A DNA stretch of 64,000 bases from Sordariomycetes sp. S80-01Y (taxonomy: Eukaryota > Ascomycota > Sordariomycetes). The notes under the pieces were generated by a model. It was not told the DNA's origin and ran no database searches. It saw only the letters and a list, made by a program, of their open reading frames with translations. Both the position numbers and the translations under genes were made by a program. Shown here piece after piece: positions 46,611-58,485 of the stretch (within the stretch, counting starts at the first letter, position 1; each line of letters opens with the position of its first letter). The DNA is taken from positions 1-64,000 of the forward strand of contig JAXQJY010000022.1 of NCBI GenBank assembly GCA_037042185.1, written 5' to 3'.

Positions 46611-49600
46611 ATGTCCGACCATCCCCACGACAGGGAGCACGCCCTCCAAACACCACCTGACGACGTCGCCGCTGCTATTGAGCCGACCTACTCCCGCGAC
46701 GAGCCTCCCGCCGTCCATGACGATACCTCGGACAGCGGTATCAACGAAAAACTGGGCGAGGACGACCGGATCTCGCGGCGCGGATCCGCCGCAGGCGAAT
46801 ATGCTGCCATTAGTGGCGAGACAAACGCAGAATCAAGGGATCCCGCGCGACCAGATGCTCTCACAGCGACGAAAAGCTACGCGACAGACACGAGTGTCGG
46901 AACGAGGAGGGAGATTGTGCCGCAGAAGCCACTGGATAGACCTTGGTACCGCAAGTTGAATCCGTTGCGATGGGGGGACATCCCACAGATACCAGAGGAG
47001 AGGATGGTGAGCAGGGAGGGTAAAGCCGGTTTTTGGAGTCAATTGACGTTCAACTGGATGACACCTTTGATGACGGTAAGTCGGTTCCTCCCAAGAATGC
47101 ATTTGCGACAGCAAGAAGATTGAAATTCCACGTGGTGTTGCGGCGCGGCGTGGCGGCGATCCTCCCGTGTCTGACTCTCACTGAGATCAGCATAAGCACC
47201 CAATCGCCCTCGCAGCCACCACATACGGCGCAGTACTCTCGATCAGGAGGCTAACATCATCTAGACTGGTTACAAACGTCAACTCGACCAGCGCGACATC
47301 TGGTCCGTCAATCCCTCCCGGGCCGCCGAACCCCTGACCCTCAAGTTCCGCACGTCCTTCAACAAACGCGTCCAGCGCGGCGACAAGCATCCCCTCTTCT
47401 TCGCCCTTCATGAGACCTTCTTCTTCGAATTTTGGCTGGGTGGGTTTGCCGCCATGATCGCGACGATTCTGCAGGTCATGGCGCCGTTCACGTTGAGATA
47501 TCTGATTCAGTTTGCGACGGACGCCTGGATCGCCAACAGGTCGGATGCGCCTGCTCCGCCAATCAAGAATGGCATCGGGCTGGCGATTGGGGTGACCGTC
47601 ATGCAAATTCTACAATCCCTGGGAATCAATCACTTCATCTACCGCGGCATGATGGTTGGTGGTGAGAGCAGAGGCGTGTTGATCGGGATGATCTATGAGA
47701 AGGCAATGGTCATCTCGGGACGAGCCAAGGCTGGAAATCACGACAACAATCTCATGGCTGCGGCAGAGGCAAACGATGAGGCGAAGAAAGACAAGAAGGG
47801 CAAGAACAAGGACAAGAAGTCCAAGAAGGGCGAAGAAGACATGCAGGTTGGCTGGGGCAACGGCAGGATCGTCAATCTGATGAGCGTCGACACTTATCGT
47901 ATCGACCAGGCTTCTGCGCTGTTCCACATGATCTGGACCTCGCCCATCGCTTTGCTCCTCACCCTCGCGCTCCTTCTGGTCAACTTGTCCTACAATGCCC
48001 TCGCTGGTTTCGCGCTCCTTGTCATTGGAGCCCCGATGCTCACCTGGGCCATCCGCTCCCTCTTCCGCCGCAGGAAGGACATCAACAAGATCACCGATCA
48101 GCGTGTTTCCCTGACGCAGGAGATCATCCAGTCCGTCCGCTTCGTCAAATTCTTCGGCTGGGAGAAGGCCTTCCTCGGTCGCCTGGCCGAGTACCGCGGC
48201 AAGGAGATCTACTCCATCCAGATCCTCCTAGCTATTCGAAACGCCATCAACGCCGTCAGCATGGCCCTGCCCATCTTTGCCTCCATGTTGTCCTTCATCT
48301 CCTACTCTCTCACGAGGCCGAACTTGCCAGCCGCGGAGATCTTCTCCTCTCTGGCCCTGTTCAACGGTCTCCGTGTACCGCTGAACATTATGCCGCTCGT
48401 CCTGGGTCAGTCTATCGACGCTTGGTCTTCCATGAAGCGTATCCAGCAATTTCTCGTTGAGGAAGAGCAAGAGGAAGACTTTATCCAGAAGGATGACGGT
48501 CCCAATGCTATCGAGCTTCGCAACGCGGGCTTCACCTGGGAGAAGGCTGCTTCGCATGACGAGAAGAAGGGCGACAAGGAGAAGAAGTCCAAGAAGCAAA
48601 AGGCCGAGGAGGCGAAGGAGAAGGCTGCTACAGAGGCGGAAGCTCTCCCACAGAACGAGCGTCCTGGGTCCTCTGGCAATGAGACGACCAGCACCCTGGT
48701 CGAAGAGCGCGAACCCTTCAAGCTCCAAGACCTCAACCTAGACATCGGACGAAACGAGCTCATCGCTGTCATTGGATCCGTCGGCAGTGGCAAGTCGTCG
48801 CTGTTGGGCGCCTTGGCGGGTGACATGCGCAAGACGGACGGAGAGGTAGTGTTCGGTGCTTCAAAGGCTTTCTGCCCCCAGTACGCTTGGATCCAGAACA
48901 CTACTGTGCGAAACAATATCACGTTCGGCAAGGACCTCGACAAGAGATGGTACCACGAAGTTGTCAAAGCGTAAGCTCTCCCTAGTCCCTAATGTAGACA
49001 TAGCTAACAAGACCCAGATGTGCCTTGCAGGCTGATCTCGACATGCTTCCCAATGGCGACCAGACTGAGATTGGCGAGCGTGGAATCACCATCTCCGGTG
49101 GCCAGAAGCAACGTCTCAACATCGCTCGTGCCATCTACTTCAACGCCGACATCGTCCTCATGGATGATCCCCTCTCTGCTGTGGACGCCCACGTCGGCCG
49201 CCACATCTTTGACAACGCCATCCTGGGTCTGCTGGGCAACAAATGCCGTATCCTCGCCACGCATCAACTCTGGGTTCTCAACCGCTGCGACCGCATCGTC
49301 TGGATGGAGGGCGGCAAGATCCAGGCAGTCGACACCTTCACCAACCTGATGAACAACCACAAGGGATTCCAGCATCTCATGGAGACCACCGCCGTGGAGA
49401 AGAAGGAAGACGACGGCGACGAGGAAGAGGAGAAGAAGGAAGAGTCCAAGGAGGGCGATGGGCATAAGAAGAAGAAGAAGGGCGCTGGCCTTATGCAGCA
49501 AGAAGAGCGTGCCGAGTCCTCGGTCCCTTGGTCTGTGTACGCAGCTTACATCCGCGCATCGGGCTCGCTGCTCAACGCCCCTTTCGCCATCTTTCTGCTC

Positions 49601-51394
49601 CTGCTCTCGCAGGGCGCGAACATCATGACCTCCCTGTGGCTCTCGTACTGGACCTCGGACAAGTTCGGCCTCTCCAACGGCACGTATATCGGCATCTATG
49701 CGGGGCTTGGAGCGCTGCAGGCCATCATCATGTACGCCTACTCCGTCCTGCTCTCCATCCTCGGCACCAAATCTTCAAAGGTCATGCTCCGCGACGCAGT
49801 TACGAGGGTCCTGCGCGCGCCCATGTCCTTCTTCGACACTACGCCCCTCGGCCGGATCACGAATCGCTTCTCGAGGGACGTGGATGTCATGGACAACAAC
49901 CTGACGGATGCCATCAGGATGTACTCCTTCACCATCGCCATGGTGACGTCCATCTTCGCGCTCATCATCGCCTTCTTCCATTTCTTCGCCGTGGCCCTGG
50001 TGCCGCTGTACATCCTCTTCGTCCTCGCGGCAAGCTACTACAGGGCGTCGGCTCGCGAAGTCAAGCGCTACGAGTCCGTCCTGCGATCGCACGTCTTCGC
50101 CAAGTTCGGCGAGGGTCTGACCGGCGTGGCCAGCATCAAGGCCTACGGCTTGAAGCAAAGGTTCATTGATGAGCTGCGCGTCTCCATCGATGAGATGAAT
50201 GCAGCGTACTACCTGACCTTCTCGAACCAGCGTTGGCTCTCCGTCCGCGTCGACACCATTGGAAACGCGCTCGTCTTCACCGTCGGTATCCTTGTCGTCA
50301 CGTCGCGCTTCAGCGTCAATCCGTCCATCGGCGGTCTTGTACTGTCCTACATTCTGGCCATCGTCCAGATGCTGCAATTTGGTGTCAGGCAACTCGCCGA
50401 GGTCGAGAACGGCATGAATGCGGTGGAGAGGTTGAGATACTACGGGACGCAGCTCGAAGAGGAGGCGCCCTTGCACACAGTAGAGGTCAGGGAGAGCTGG
50501 CCAGAGAAGGGCGAGATCGTGTTCGACAACGTGCAGATGCGCTATCGAGACGGTCTGCCGCTTGTACTGTCCGGACTGAGCATGCACGTCCGCGGAGGAG
50601 AGCGGATCGGCATCGTCGGTAGAACGGGCGCCGGAAAGAGCAGTATCATGAGTACTCTCTTCAGACTCGTCGAGATCTCCGGCGGGAGCATCACCATCGA
50701 CGGAGTCAACATCTCCACCATCGGTCTGCACGACCTGAGGTCAAGGCTAGCTATCATCCCGCAAGATCCCACCCTGTTCAGGGGCACCGTACGCACCAAC
50801 CTCGACCCCTTCTCCGAGCACACCGACCTCGAGCTCTGGTCCGCCCTGCGTCAAGCAGATCTGGCCCCCGCCGACGGAGGCACCCACACCACCACCACCA
50901 CCAATGCCGCGGGCGAGGAGACCACGACGGAGAACAAGGACTCGCGCATCACCCTCGACACCCCCGTCGAGGAGGACGGCCTCAACTTCTCCCTCGGCCA
51001 GCGCCAGCTCATGGCCCTGGCGCGCGCCCTGGTCCGCAACTCGAGGATCATCGTCTGCGACGAGGCCACCTCGAGCGTGGACATGGAGACGGACGCCAAG
51101 ATCCAGAACACCATCGCCACCGGCTTCCGCGGCAAGACCCTGCTGTGCATCGCCCACAGGCTGAGGACCATTGTGGGCTACGACCGCATCTGCGTCATGG
51201 ATGCCGGGGGCATAGCCGAGCTGGACAGCCCGCTCGAGCTGTGGAAGAGGGAGGGCGGCATCTTCCGCGGCATGTGCGAGAGGAGCGGCATCAGGCTTGA
51301 GGATATCAAGGGCGCGAGGGAGGAGATGATGGGTGGGAGGGTCGTAGAAGGGGAGCCCAGTGGGACTCTGCCCACGTCAGAAAAAGAGGAATAG
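46611..51394 (+). CDS. ABCC-type (MRP/Yor1-like) full-length ABC transporter
   Basis: Exons 46611-47075, 47265-48970 and 49018-51394 encode 1,515 residues. A 110-residue hydrophilic head precedes PWYRKLNPLRWGDIPQIPEE and FWSQLTFNWMTPLMT, the conserved lead-in of Yor1-like proteins without the extra TMD0. Membrane domain 1 follows, with a Lys-rich cytosolic insert (KKDKKGKNKDKKSKKGEEDM). Nucleotide-binding domain 1 has Walker A GSVGSGKSS (near 664), signature ISGGQKQR and Walker B IVLMDDPLSAVD. Membrane domain 2 precedes domain 2 with Walker A GRTGAGKSS (near 1263), signature NFSLGQRQ and Walker B IIVCDEATSSVD. Domain 1 has Asp after Walker B, the degenerate ABCC feature, and domain 2 has the catalytic Glu. 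It likely exports amphipathic anions or drugs at the plasma membrane. Very Lys-rich linkers occur at about 580-620 and 850-890. The substrate is unknown. Confidence 0.93.
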
Positions 51395-51935
51395 AAGGGG
51401 GAGAGGTGCTGAGAACCACGTGAGAAGTGACGATGTGCATTTACCGGCGTTTGGTTGGGTTTGGCCTCTTCAAAAAAGGGACATTTAGACACGGCGGGAT
51501 CATCACATGACCTTGAACCCGAAAACACCTCCAAAATAATTATATCTTTTTAATTACTGGTGATCCAAAAAAATATGTACTTGTACTCAAAAAGGAGCGA
51601 GAACCGGGGCGCCACCCAATATCAACACGACTTGTACAAAACCTTGCTCATCCTCCACCTGTCGAGGAACACTTTTCCGAGGCCTCGCATTATTGTATTG
51701 GTTGTTTTGAAAAAAGAGGCGCAAACGTGTCCTGTTCGTTTCGTAGTGATGCCCAATGCTTTGTCCAACGCCCAAAGCGCCATAGCCCAAATCAAGTTTT
51801 GCCAACTTCTGGGCTTGTTGAACTCCGAATCTTGAAGCTCAACCTGTAAAAAATGCAACATTATGCACACGCAACTGAATATGCCGGCGGGGGTCGCTGG
51901 AGATCCAGGTATCTGGGTGGTGCGACCCGTCTTGT
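51395..51935. other. Convergent gap between the ABC transporter and CSI2
   Basis: About 540 bp, AT-rich near 51530-51600, with the two 3' untranslated regions. Nothing else seen. Confidence 0.3.
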
Positions 51936-53156
51936 CTAGAATCGGTTCGAGCCAGGTCCCAGATTCGAGTTGCGGCTTGGGCCTTGCTGCGGTGGCATGT
52001 GTGGCGGCGGCAGCGCACCAGGGTCGTCAGCCAGCAGGTCGTCCAGGTACGCTGACGGCGCACGCTGGCTGCTTGGGCGTGCGAGGTTGAGCGAGCTGGA
52101 AGAAACGTCGCGTCTTTGCGCCGGGAAGGATGGCGAGTCCGGAGGCGAGGGGCCGAGCGTGCTCCGACCGGCGCCGTGGCCTCGAGAGTCAGGGCGGAGG
52201 TTGGTGAGGCTGATGGAGTGGGTGTGGTTGGGCGAGTTCGCACCTCCACCAGCGGCATAGAAGCCAGAAGGGAGGAAAGCCGAGCCACGGTTGCCGTTGT
52301 TGCCGGAAGCAGCAGCTGTGGGCGAGAAGAAGAGGTTGCTCTGGCTGGGGTTCGATGAGGGGATGGGGCCGCGCTGAGTACGACGAACACCACGGCCAGC
52401 GGCAGCGCCGCCGTTGAGGGACATGTTGGAGCCCTGGTCGGTGTACTTGTAGAAAGGAGCGGGCGGCGCGGGGAAGCCGGCCTTGCTGTTGGCATCGTGC
52501 TGGGCCATGGCTGCGCGCTCGACGGAACGGTGGAGGAGCAGACCGACAATGACGCGCCAGAGGAGGATGCCCAAGCCGAAAGCACCGAGGATGGCGCCTA
52601 CAGCGATGAAGACTGTGCCGTCAGGGGCGGTTGAGTGCTGCATGAAGGGCGCATGGTATGTTGGCGGCACAGTGGCGGCTGGGTACTCTGGAATACCGAA
52701 GCCTCGAGTCAGTGTCGGACCGCCCGTGATACCACCACCTCCAGAGTCTGTCGCCATTGGAACCTCGCTGGTCTCTGCGTCGGTCTCTGTCGTTTCGGCT
52801 TCCTCTGTGGTTTCGGTGGGCGCTTCTGCGGTGGTCTCGGTGGGCTCAGCCGCCGTTGTTGGCTCGGTCGGCGCAGCTGTGCTTTCTGGCTCCTCGGCGT
52901 CGGTCTCAGGGGGAGCCGTCGACTCGGTAGGCTCAGCAGTGTCGCTAGGCGGATCGGCAGCAGCGTCGTCGGTGTTGCTAGGCTCCGGCGCGGGCTCGGC
53001 AGTGCTCTCAGGTGGAGGTGCCGCAGTGTCCGAAGGCTCGTTGTCGTTGTTGTTGTCGTCCTGGGCGAAAACGGGCTTTGCAGCTAGAAGAACGCCCGTG
53101 GCTGCGAAGGTGGTGAGGACGGCACCCCGCCTCTGGAGTCGAAATTGAGGGCGCAT
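51936..53156 (-). CDS. CSI2: Csi2-like single-span membrane protein (chitin synthase 3 related)
   Basis: An uninterrupted 406-residue frame starting MRPQFRLQRRGAVLTTFAAT. Residues 1-31 form a basic head and hydrophobic core ending AQ, a signal peptide. Residues 32-140 are a Thr/Glu/Pro/Ala-rich extracellular stalk of degenerate TEPTETTAE-like repeats, likely heavily O-glycosylated. The conserved block is YPAATVPPTYHAPFMQHSTA followed by one membrane span (about 181-208, TVFIAVGAILGAFGLGILLW) and LHRSVERAAMAQHD. The cytosolic tail is Ser/Pro/Asn-rich with phosphorylation-like sites. This layout matches fungal Csi2 proteins, linked in yeast to chitin synthase 3 activity or localisation and to cell-wall stress. 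The molecular role is not established. Confidence 0.78.
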   Translation of the reverse strand: MRPQFRLQRRGAVLTTFAATGVLLAAKPVFAQDDNNNDNEPSDTAAPPPESTAEPAPEPSNTDDAAADPPSDTAEPTESTAPPETDAEEPESTAAPTEPTTAAEPTETTAEAPTETTEEAETTETDAETSEVPMATDSGGGGITGGPTLTRGFGIPEYPAATVPPTYHAPFMQHSTAPDGTVFIAVGAILGAFGLGILLWRVIVGLLLHRSVERAAMAQHDANSKAGFPAPPAPFYKYTDQGSNMSLNGGAAAGRGVRRTQRGPIPSSNPSQSNLFFSPTAAASGNNGNRGSAFLPSGFYAAGGGANSPNHTHSISLTNLRPDSRGHGAGRSTLGPSPPDSPSFPAQRRDVSSSSLNLARPSSQRAPSAYLDDLLADDPGALPPPHMPPQQGPSRNSNLGPGSNRF

Positions 53157-55829
53157 ATTGGTGTCTTGTATGTCGTACTTTTCAAGGGCGGTGTTCCAGG
53201 AAGGGAGTCGGATATGAACACAGCAGCCAGGCGCGAAAATGCAGGGTGCAAGGGCGCCAGATGAGATGGTTGCTCAGGAGAAGTGTTTCGATAGATGATA
53301 GTCCCGGCCTGCTCCTGACGACAAGTGAATGGGGCGATGGACTGGAATGCTGAGGACTGTCGTATTTCGAAGTGGCTGTCGGGGTGTTTCGGGTGATTGA
53401 TTCGGGGGCTCAGGGAGCAAGGCAATGTCGCGTAGAGTGAAGTAGACGTGTGAAGATGAAGGAGAAGGGGATTGGAGATCCAAAAGAGAGGCGAAGCGAT
53501 GCCAAAAAAAGAATGAAGATGCGAAGAAGAGCAGCACAGAGGCCACGAGGGGAAAATGAAGCCGTGCTGTATGGGGCGGGAGGAGAGACAGGAAGAGCCT
53601 GGAGGAGAGGCACGGGAAAGTCGTGATTCTGCTCAGCCGCCCACCACTGGTGCTGGTACTGGCGCTGCAGTGGCAGCCCATCAACTGCAGGCACGAGTGG
53701 CTGCGCAGGAGTCCAGCGCCCAGCCCCGACTGGGAGGCTTGGCGGGGAGGAAAAAAGGAGAAGAGGGCGGCCCAAAAGGGTAAGCCCGGGATGCCGCTCT
53801 GGAGAAGGAACACGACCCTCTGGCGCTTGCACCATTCAGCGCATGGGACTTCTGTAGATGATCGACAGTCATCAGACGAGGGCGTAAAGCAGCAGCCCTT
53901 GAGCTCGGAAAATCGCTTTAGGTCCCTTCCCTTCACCAGGGCACTGGGGCACTGGGGCACTGTAGTCAGTCAGCGCTGCGACTGGCAGTGAGTGTGCCCT
54001 GACAGAGCGCTTCTGCACCGGCGCCGCGGCGCGCCGCCGCACCCACGGAAGACAGCGGCCAGAAACACGGGAATCTCGTGTTCCATTGCCCTTTACGCTG
54101 CTCCTCATCCCTTTTGGGCTTGGGGAGCCCGCCCACTGAGTAGCTGCGCTGTCGTGTCGTCATCCTGAGGAAGTCCTTGCGATGCGCTCAATCGACGTTG
54201 GCAATTGACGTTGGCAGGTTCACGACATGCTGCACGCTGCTCAATGACGCGACGACGTCGTCTGAAGTTCTGTTCTGGGGTGCTGTACAACCGTGATCCC
54301 ACGACCTGCCGTGTTTGTCTCAGCAGGATTGATTGGTTGACTTATGGTTGAATGATGCCAAGTCGTCGGGCAAGGTTTGCGCCGCACGTTTGACCTGACC
54401 GTTAACCACATGTTCAACGGCACATCGAGCAGCCAAAGCTTCCAACCACGTCCGCTCACTACGTGCTACTACCAGTAGTACTATCACCCTCAGGAATCAT
54501 TCCAGGGAACTGCCTGGGAGGGTTTGGCCCGACCCCTCATCGAATAAGGAATAAATACATCGCCCTGCCGCGACGACTTCGGTATGTGGCGCAACCTGAG
54601 AGGCTAGCTGACAGTCAGCTGTGTGACTGGTGGTCGGTGAGCTGTCACAGAACCGCTGACCGAGCCGTCCTGCAACTTGATGCGCACCGTGGAGGATGAA
54701 AAAAGCGAAAGACGACTTTCACGGAGAATGGGAGTCAGGGGACGCGGAGCAGTAGCAGGACCCTGACTCAACGGAACGGTCCCGAGATAGGGACTCTATT
54801 TCAACCACAAATCGATATGTGTAGCGATTTGCCAAGTTCGAAACCACCCACTTCCGCCTGCACCTCGGTCATCAGCCGACTCTCAGCATCAACCACCAAC
54901 GTCATCTCAGCCAGCCTCTCATCGCCCCAGCAGACTCCGATGCAAATCATCACACCCTCTACTACCCGATTCTGGTCAGCCTCTCAATGTCGTCGGTGCC
55001 GTTCCAAGGAAAACCCCCACACGCAACGCCCGTCGAAGGCCCTCCGTCTTCCCCACAGACGTCGACGTGCATCATGCGCGACAACAGGAACAGCCTCGAC
55101 GCCCAGCCTGCGTCTGTGCCTTACCTAGGACACGAGCCACTGACATCCCATGCACTCCTAGCTCTCCTTTGCCGTCTGCCAAACAGCCTGCGAAGACGGG
55201 AGGCAAAGGCGGGGTTTGTTGACCTACCTACCTTAGGTAGTGCGTCAGTGGCCTGCCAAGAGCTGCTCCTCCGGCTGATAAAGGGACACATCACTTTCGC
55301 TTGTCAGCGCAGTATGCGAGAGAATAATGCGTCCGTGATCCGAAGCGCTGGGTCACGATAATTCTTCTCCGGCCTGCCTTATGGGTAGTTTGACTGGCCT
55401 TATCTATGACTGACCCTCCTCACTAGCCGTAGCCCCTCCATTGGCTTGCTCCCGGCCTAATATCATGACTTTGACCCCCTCTTCCGTCAATGGCTAAATC
55501 TCTCATTGCTTCTTCTTTCCTTATCTTGTACACTGATTCTTGTCCATTTTTTCCTGGGCAACCCTTGATGCATAGCAGCCTTTACCTTACCCAGGGCACT
55601 AGCGAAGGGTTCATGCAAGGCTGATGGGCGAAGCTTGTCTTGCACTCCACGCGCCGAATCAGAGTTCACTAGACCGGTTTTCCAACCCGCCAACTCAGCC
55701 TTCGACATCTGGGCAGCAGCTATTCTTCGCTGAGTATTTAGTCTAGCTGCTTCTCGCAATATCGAGGTTGGGACTCAACAAGATCATCATCGCTTCGCGC
55801 AGGGCCCTGCGCCTGTGGCCTCCTGCGAG
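53157..55829. other. Gene-poor divergent interval between CSI2 and the CASTOR-like gene
   Basis: About 2.7 kb. The part next to CSI2 (53200-53800) is purine-rich on the plus strand, so pyrimidine-rich on the CSI2 strand, as in a leader. Beyond that only short overlapping frames exist. A small tandem repeat lies at 53941-53966. Confidence 0.35.
53941..53966. repeat. Three tandem copies of an 8-9 bp unit
   Basis: The unit gcactggg is repeated three times with slight decay of the last copy. It lies in intergenic DNA and has no evident function. Confidence 0.6.
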
Positions 55830-57115
55830 ATGAATACCCAGATTTCCTTTTTGGTAAGTTGTAGATGATCGCTAGATCGACCGCGATTCTTCCCTGCTTT
55901 GCAACGCTATTATCTGGGCGTGACCCATGAGCTGGAGCAGGCATATGACTACGGCATTCCTTTGCTAACTGAGCACAGGATGGCGAATACACCCTCATCC
56001 ACATCCCCCTCAACCTATACACATCCCTCCTCCAACCTATCCTCCGCATCCTGCTCCCCACACCGCCGCCACCCTCTTCACCTGACGATGACCTGGCAGA
56101 CTCGACCGCCCATCTCAATCTCGGCACCAACCCGCACCCCTTTCTGAACATATCAATAACCCCCATCGAAGCATCTATCGTCTGCCACACCACACTCTCA
56201 AGATCCCACTTCCTCCCCCTCATAGCTTCACTGCCCCAATCCCTCTCATCGACAGTCCAAGTCTCGCAGAATGACTTCCTCATTCTCTCCGTCATATCAG
56301 CTGGCTTGGATGCGGCGGGTAGGGTGATGGAGCTGACCAGTCCACTGGCCCTGGCGGGAATTCCTATCTTCTTCATCTCGACGTACTACTCCGACTTCAT
56401 CCTCGTGCCGAGAAAAGAAAAGGACAACGTCGTGAAGGCATTGCTGGCCAGGGGGTTTGAGCTGAGTGGTAGTCAACAGGGTCAGTTTGTCACTGCGCGG
56501 CCGAGAACGAGCAGCAGAAGTACCACGCCACCACCCAAGAGCCCGCCACCCAGCAACCTTGCCGAGCTCCAGACTCGGGCATTCAACACCTTGAAGAAGC
56601 GCAACGTCCTGCCCAAGATATTCCCAGACCTGGAGCTCGTGCAATGCTCCGGAAAAGAGATAGCGCCCGTCACGGACGAAGTCTACACCTCTTCCCGTTC
56701 TAACGGGCGCCACGCAAGAGCGACCTGGCTTGATAACATCGACACCCGTCTCTACACTTGCATCATCTCCGCTTTGGTGTCGCAGCCCAGGTTTCTGTCC
56801 CTCACACTGGCAGCTGAAGACCCGCCATCCCTCCTTTTGGACCGCAACTTGCTGGGCTTGTTCGGAGATACTTTGGTGGGAGACACGGAGGGTCGATACA
56901 TTCCCATCTTTTTGGACTTGGTGAGCCTGCCCCTAGAGGTGACGGGTATTGTCTGCGGTGTTGCTGGGCGGCTGGTGGGCGAGATGAAGATGGGGGAGAG
57001 TAGCGAGTTGAGTTATCTGAGTACCGCGCGGGCGGGTGCTGTAATCTTGCCAGAGGGGCTGTCGAGACGGGCGGTTGAGGTTTTGGAAGACCTGTTGAGG
57101 GTGGAAGACAAGTAG
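55830..57115 (+). CDS. CASTOR-like ACT-domain protein (putative amino-acid sensor)
   Basis: Exons 55830-55853 and 55979-57115 encode 386 residues; exon 1 gives only MNTQISFL. The text ISFLDGEYTLIHIPLNLYTS starts a first ACT-like unit, followed by NISITPIEASIVCHTTLSRS, QVSQNDFLILSVISAGLDAA, SPLALAGIPIFFISTYYSDF and ILVPRKEKDNVVKALLARGF. The ordering resembles CASTOR1/2: a motif near ATWLVL, then an unregulated-looking hydrophobic helix, then STYxxDFILV. The second half (TRLYTCIISALVSQPRFLSL, GRYIPIFLDLVSLPLEVTGI, STARAGAVILPEGLSRRAVE) would form the second pair of ACT units, again as in CASTOR. Human CASTOR1 binds arginine and releases GATOR2 to activate TORC1. A ligand for the fungal protein is not known. 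A disordered Ser/Pro stretch (about 215-245) separates the halves. It is tail to tail with YIH1. Confidence 0.75.
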
Positions 57116-57241
57116 CCTCGTGTCGACAGCGCGCAGCCCTCGGGGAGCTTGAAAAGAAGGTAGACCTTAAATACCCATACTCTTGGTACCCTGGATCGTG
57201 ACAAGTACCGTGATGCCCATGTGTCTCAGAAACCGAAGAGT

Positions 57242-58108
57242 TCACTTCCCCTTCTTCTTCCCATCCTTCTCCTCCCTCACCAGCCCAGCCTTGACAAAGC
57301 CCTCCCTCGCAACCCCGTTAATGACGGCGAACCTCCTCGGTCCCATGTGTACACCCCCGTACCACCTCGTCACCACTACCATGGCGTCCCATATGTCCAT
57401 CAGCTGCATCAGATGCAGCAGCCGTCCTCCGGCAGCCGTCTCCCCGTCATCGTCGCAGTCCTGATACGTGGCTGTGCTGGAGGGGTTGTCGGAGCGGATG
57501 CGCCACGCCGAGATGTTGTGCGTGGCGTTTGCTATCCGCTTGTCCGAGGCGAGGAGCTGGTTGAGGTACAGCTTCGCTTGGTCCGGATTCGTCACAGGCG
57601 CAACGTGTGCGACGAATGTGGACTTCAGTTCGACCCATGGCTCTGAGACTGTCCAAGGCGGTGCGGGAAGGCTGTTAAGATCTACAACCTCCTCCTCTAC
57701 TTCCTCCTCTTCTTCTCCCTTCCCATCAGCCTCAGCCTTCCTCTCATCTTCTTCCCGCTCCTGCTCCTCGATTTCCGTCAGGAGACGCTGAAACTCCTCC
57801 ACGGCGTCAAACACACACACCATGCCCTCTCCCCACACCGTCTTCACCGCATCTCTGAAGAGTCTCAGGTCCCTAGCCCCGGCGCCCTTCTTCCCATCTG
57901 CGGCGTGATGCGTAGCCACTACCTCCGGTGGAGCTGTAGCGGGATATGTTGACGGGAAGGAGAGGATGAGGGATGATGCTTCATTGGGGAGACTGAGTAT
58001 GTACGTGGAGTGGGAGGGGTCTGAGGAGGGGGTAGGGGAGGGGACGAGGGTCGAGTCGCCGTAAATGGAGTTTATAGCCTCGACTTCGTCATGTAGCTCA
58101 TCCGACAT
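57242..58108 (-). CDS. YIH1: Yih1/IMPACT, RWD-domain inhibitor of Gcn2 activation
   Basis: A single exon of 288 residues starting MSDELHDEVEAINSIYGDST. The N-terminal RWD domain (about 1-110) has the EVEAINSIYGD start and the YPATAPPEVV turn. An acidic linker (EIEEQEREEDERKAEADGKG) leads to the ancient IMPACT/UPF0029 domain: ELKSTFVAHVAPVTNPDQAK, ASDKRIANATHNISAWRIRS, DCDDDGETAAGGRLLHLMQ, DAMVVVTRWYGGVHMGPRRF. The RWD domain competes with Gcn2 for Gcn1 and so damps the amino-acid starvation response. Yeast Yih1 also binds G-actin. The C-terminus is a Lys-rich tail. The stop is 127 bp from that of the CASTOR-like gene, so two nutrient-sensing genes adjoin. Confidence 0.95.
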   Translation of the reverse strand: MSDELHDEVEAINSIYGDSTLVPSPTPSSDPSHSTYILSLPNEASSLILSFPSTYPATAPPEVVATHHAADGKKGAGARDLRLFRDAVKTVWGEGMVCVFDAVEEFQRLLTEIEEQEREEDERKAEADGKGEEEEEVEEEVVDLNSLPAPPWTVSEPWVELKSTFVAHVAPVTNPDQAKLYLNQLLASDKRIANATHNISAWRIRSDNPSSTATYQDCDDDGETAAGGRLLHLMQLMDIWDAMVVVTRWYGGVHMGPRRFAVINGVAREGFVKAGLVREEKDGKKKGK

Positions 58109-58485
58109 TCTGAGGGCGGGGCGTCTCTGTACAGAATGGGAGCCGGGGTTGTCGTTTCGATATGGCGATCATGGATGAGGTACGGTCTTTGCCCGAGTGG
58201 GAGATGTGCTGCTGGTGCGCCACCAGGAGTGGGTCAGCCCGTAAACTCTCCAGGCTCACGCCAGTGGGATTCTACCAAGCTCGCCCTTGTGTGGATGATC
58301 TGCCACGAGGCCAGAGACGGTGAGCAATTCGTCGAACATAGAGAGCAACCGGACATCATAGGATAATATGGATATAATTCAGGGCGATGCTGGTAATAGT
58401 ACGCAACTAGCTCCAACCTCTATAGAACAATCACCCCTGCAATGCGGCCGCCACTTCCTTTCAAGCACTCAACACAAAGATACAT
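58109..58485. other. Gap between YIH1 and V-ATPase subunit A
   Basis: About 380 bp containing the YIH1 promoter and the V-ATPase 3' end. Nothing else seen. Confidence 0.3.

Noticed and set aside
17608-54770. TGACTCA/TGAGTCA words (for example at 17613, 23694, 29103, 45348 and 54762) as CpcA/Gcn4 sites
   Set aside because: About eight are expected by chance in 64 kb and I noticed about that number or fewer; none is clustered or close to an amino-acid gene start.
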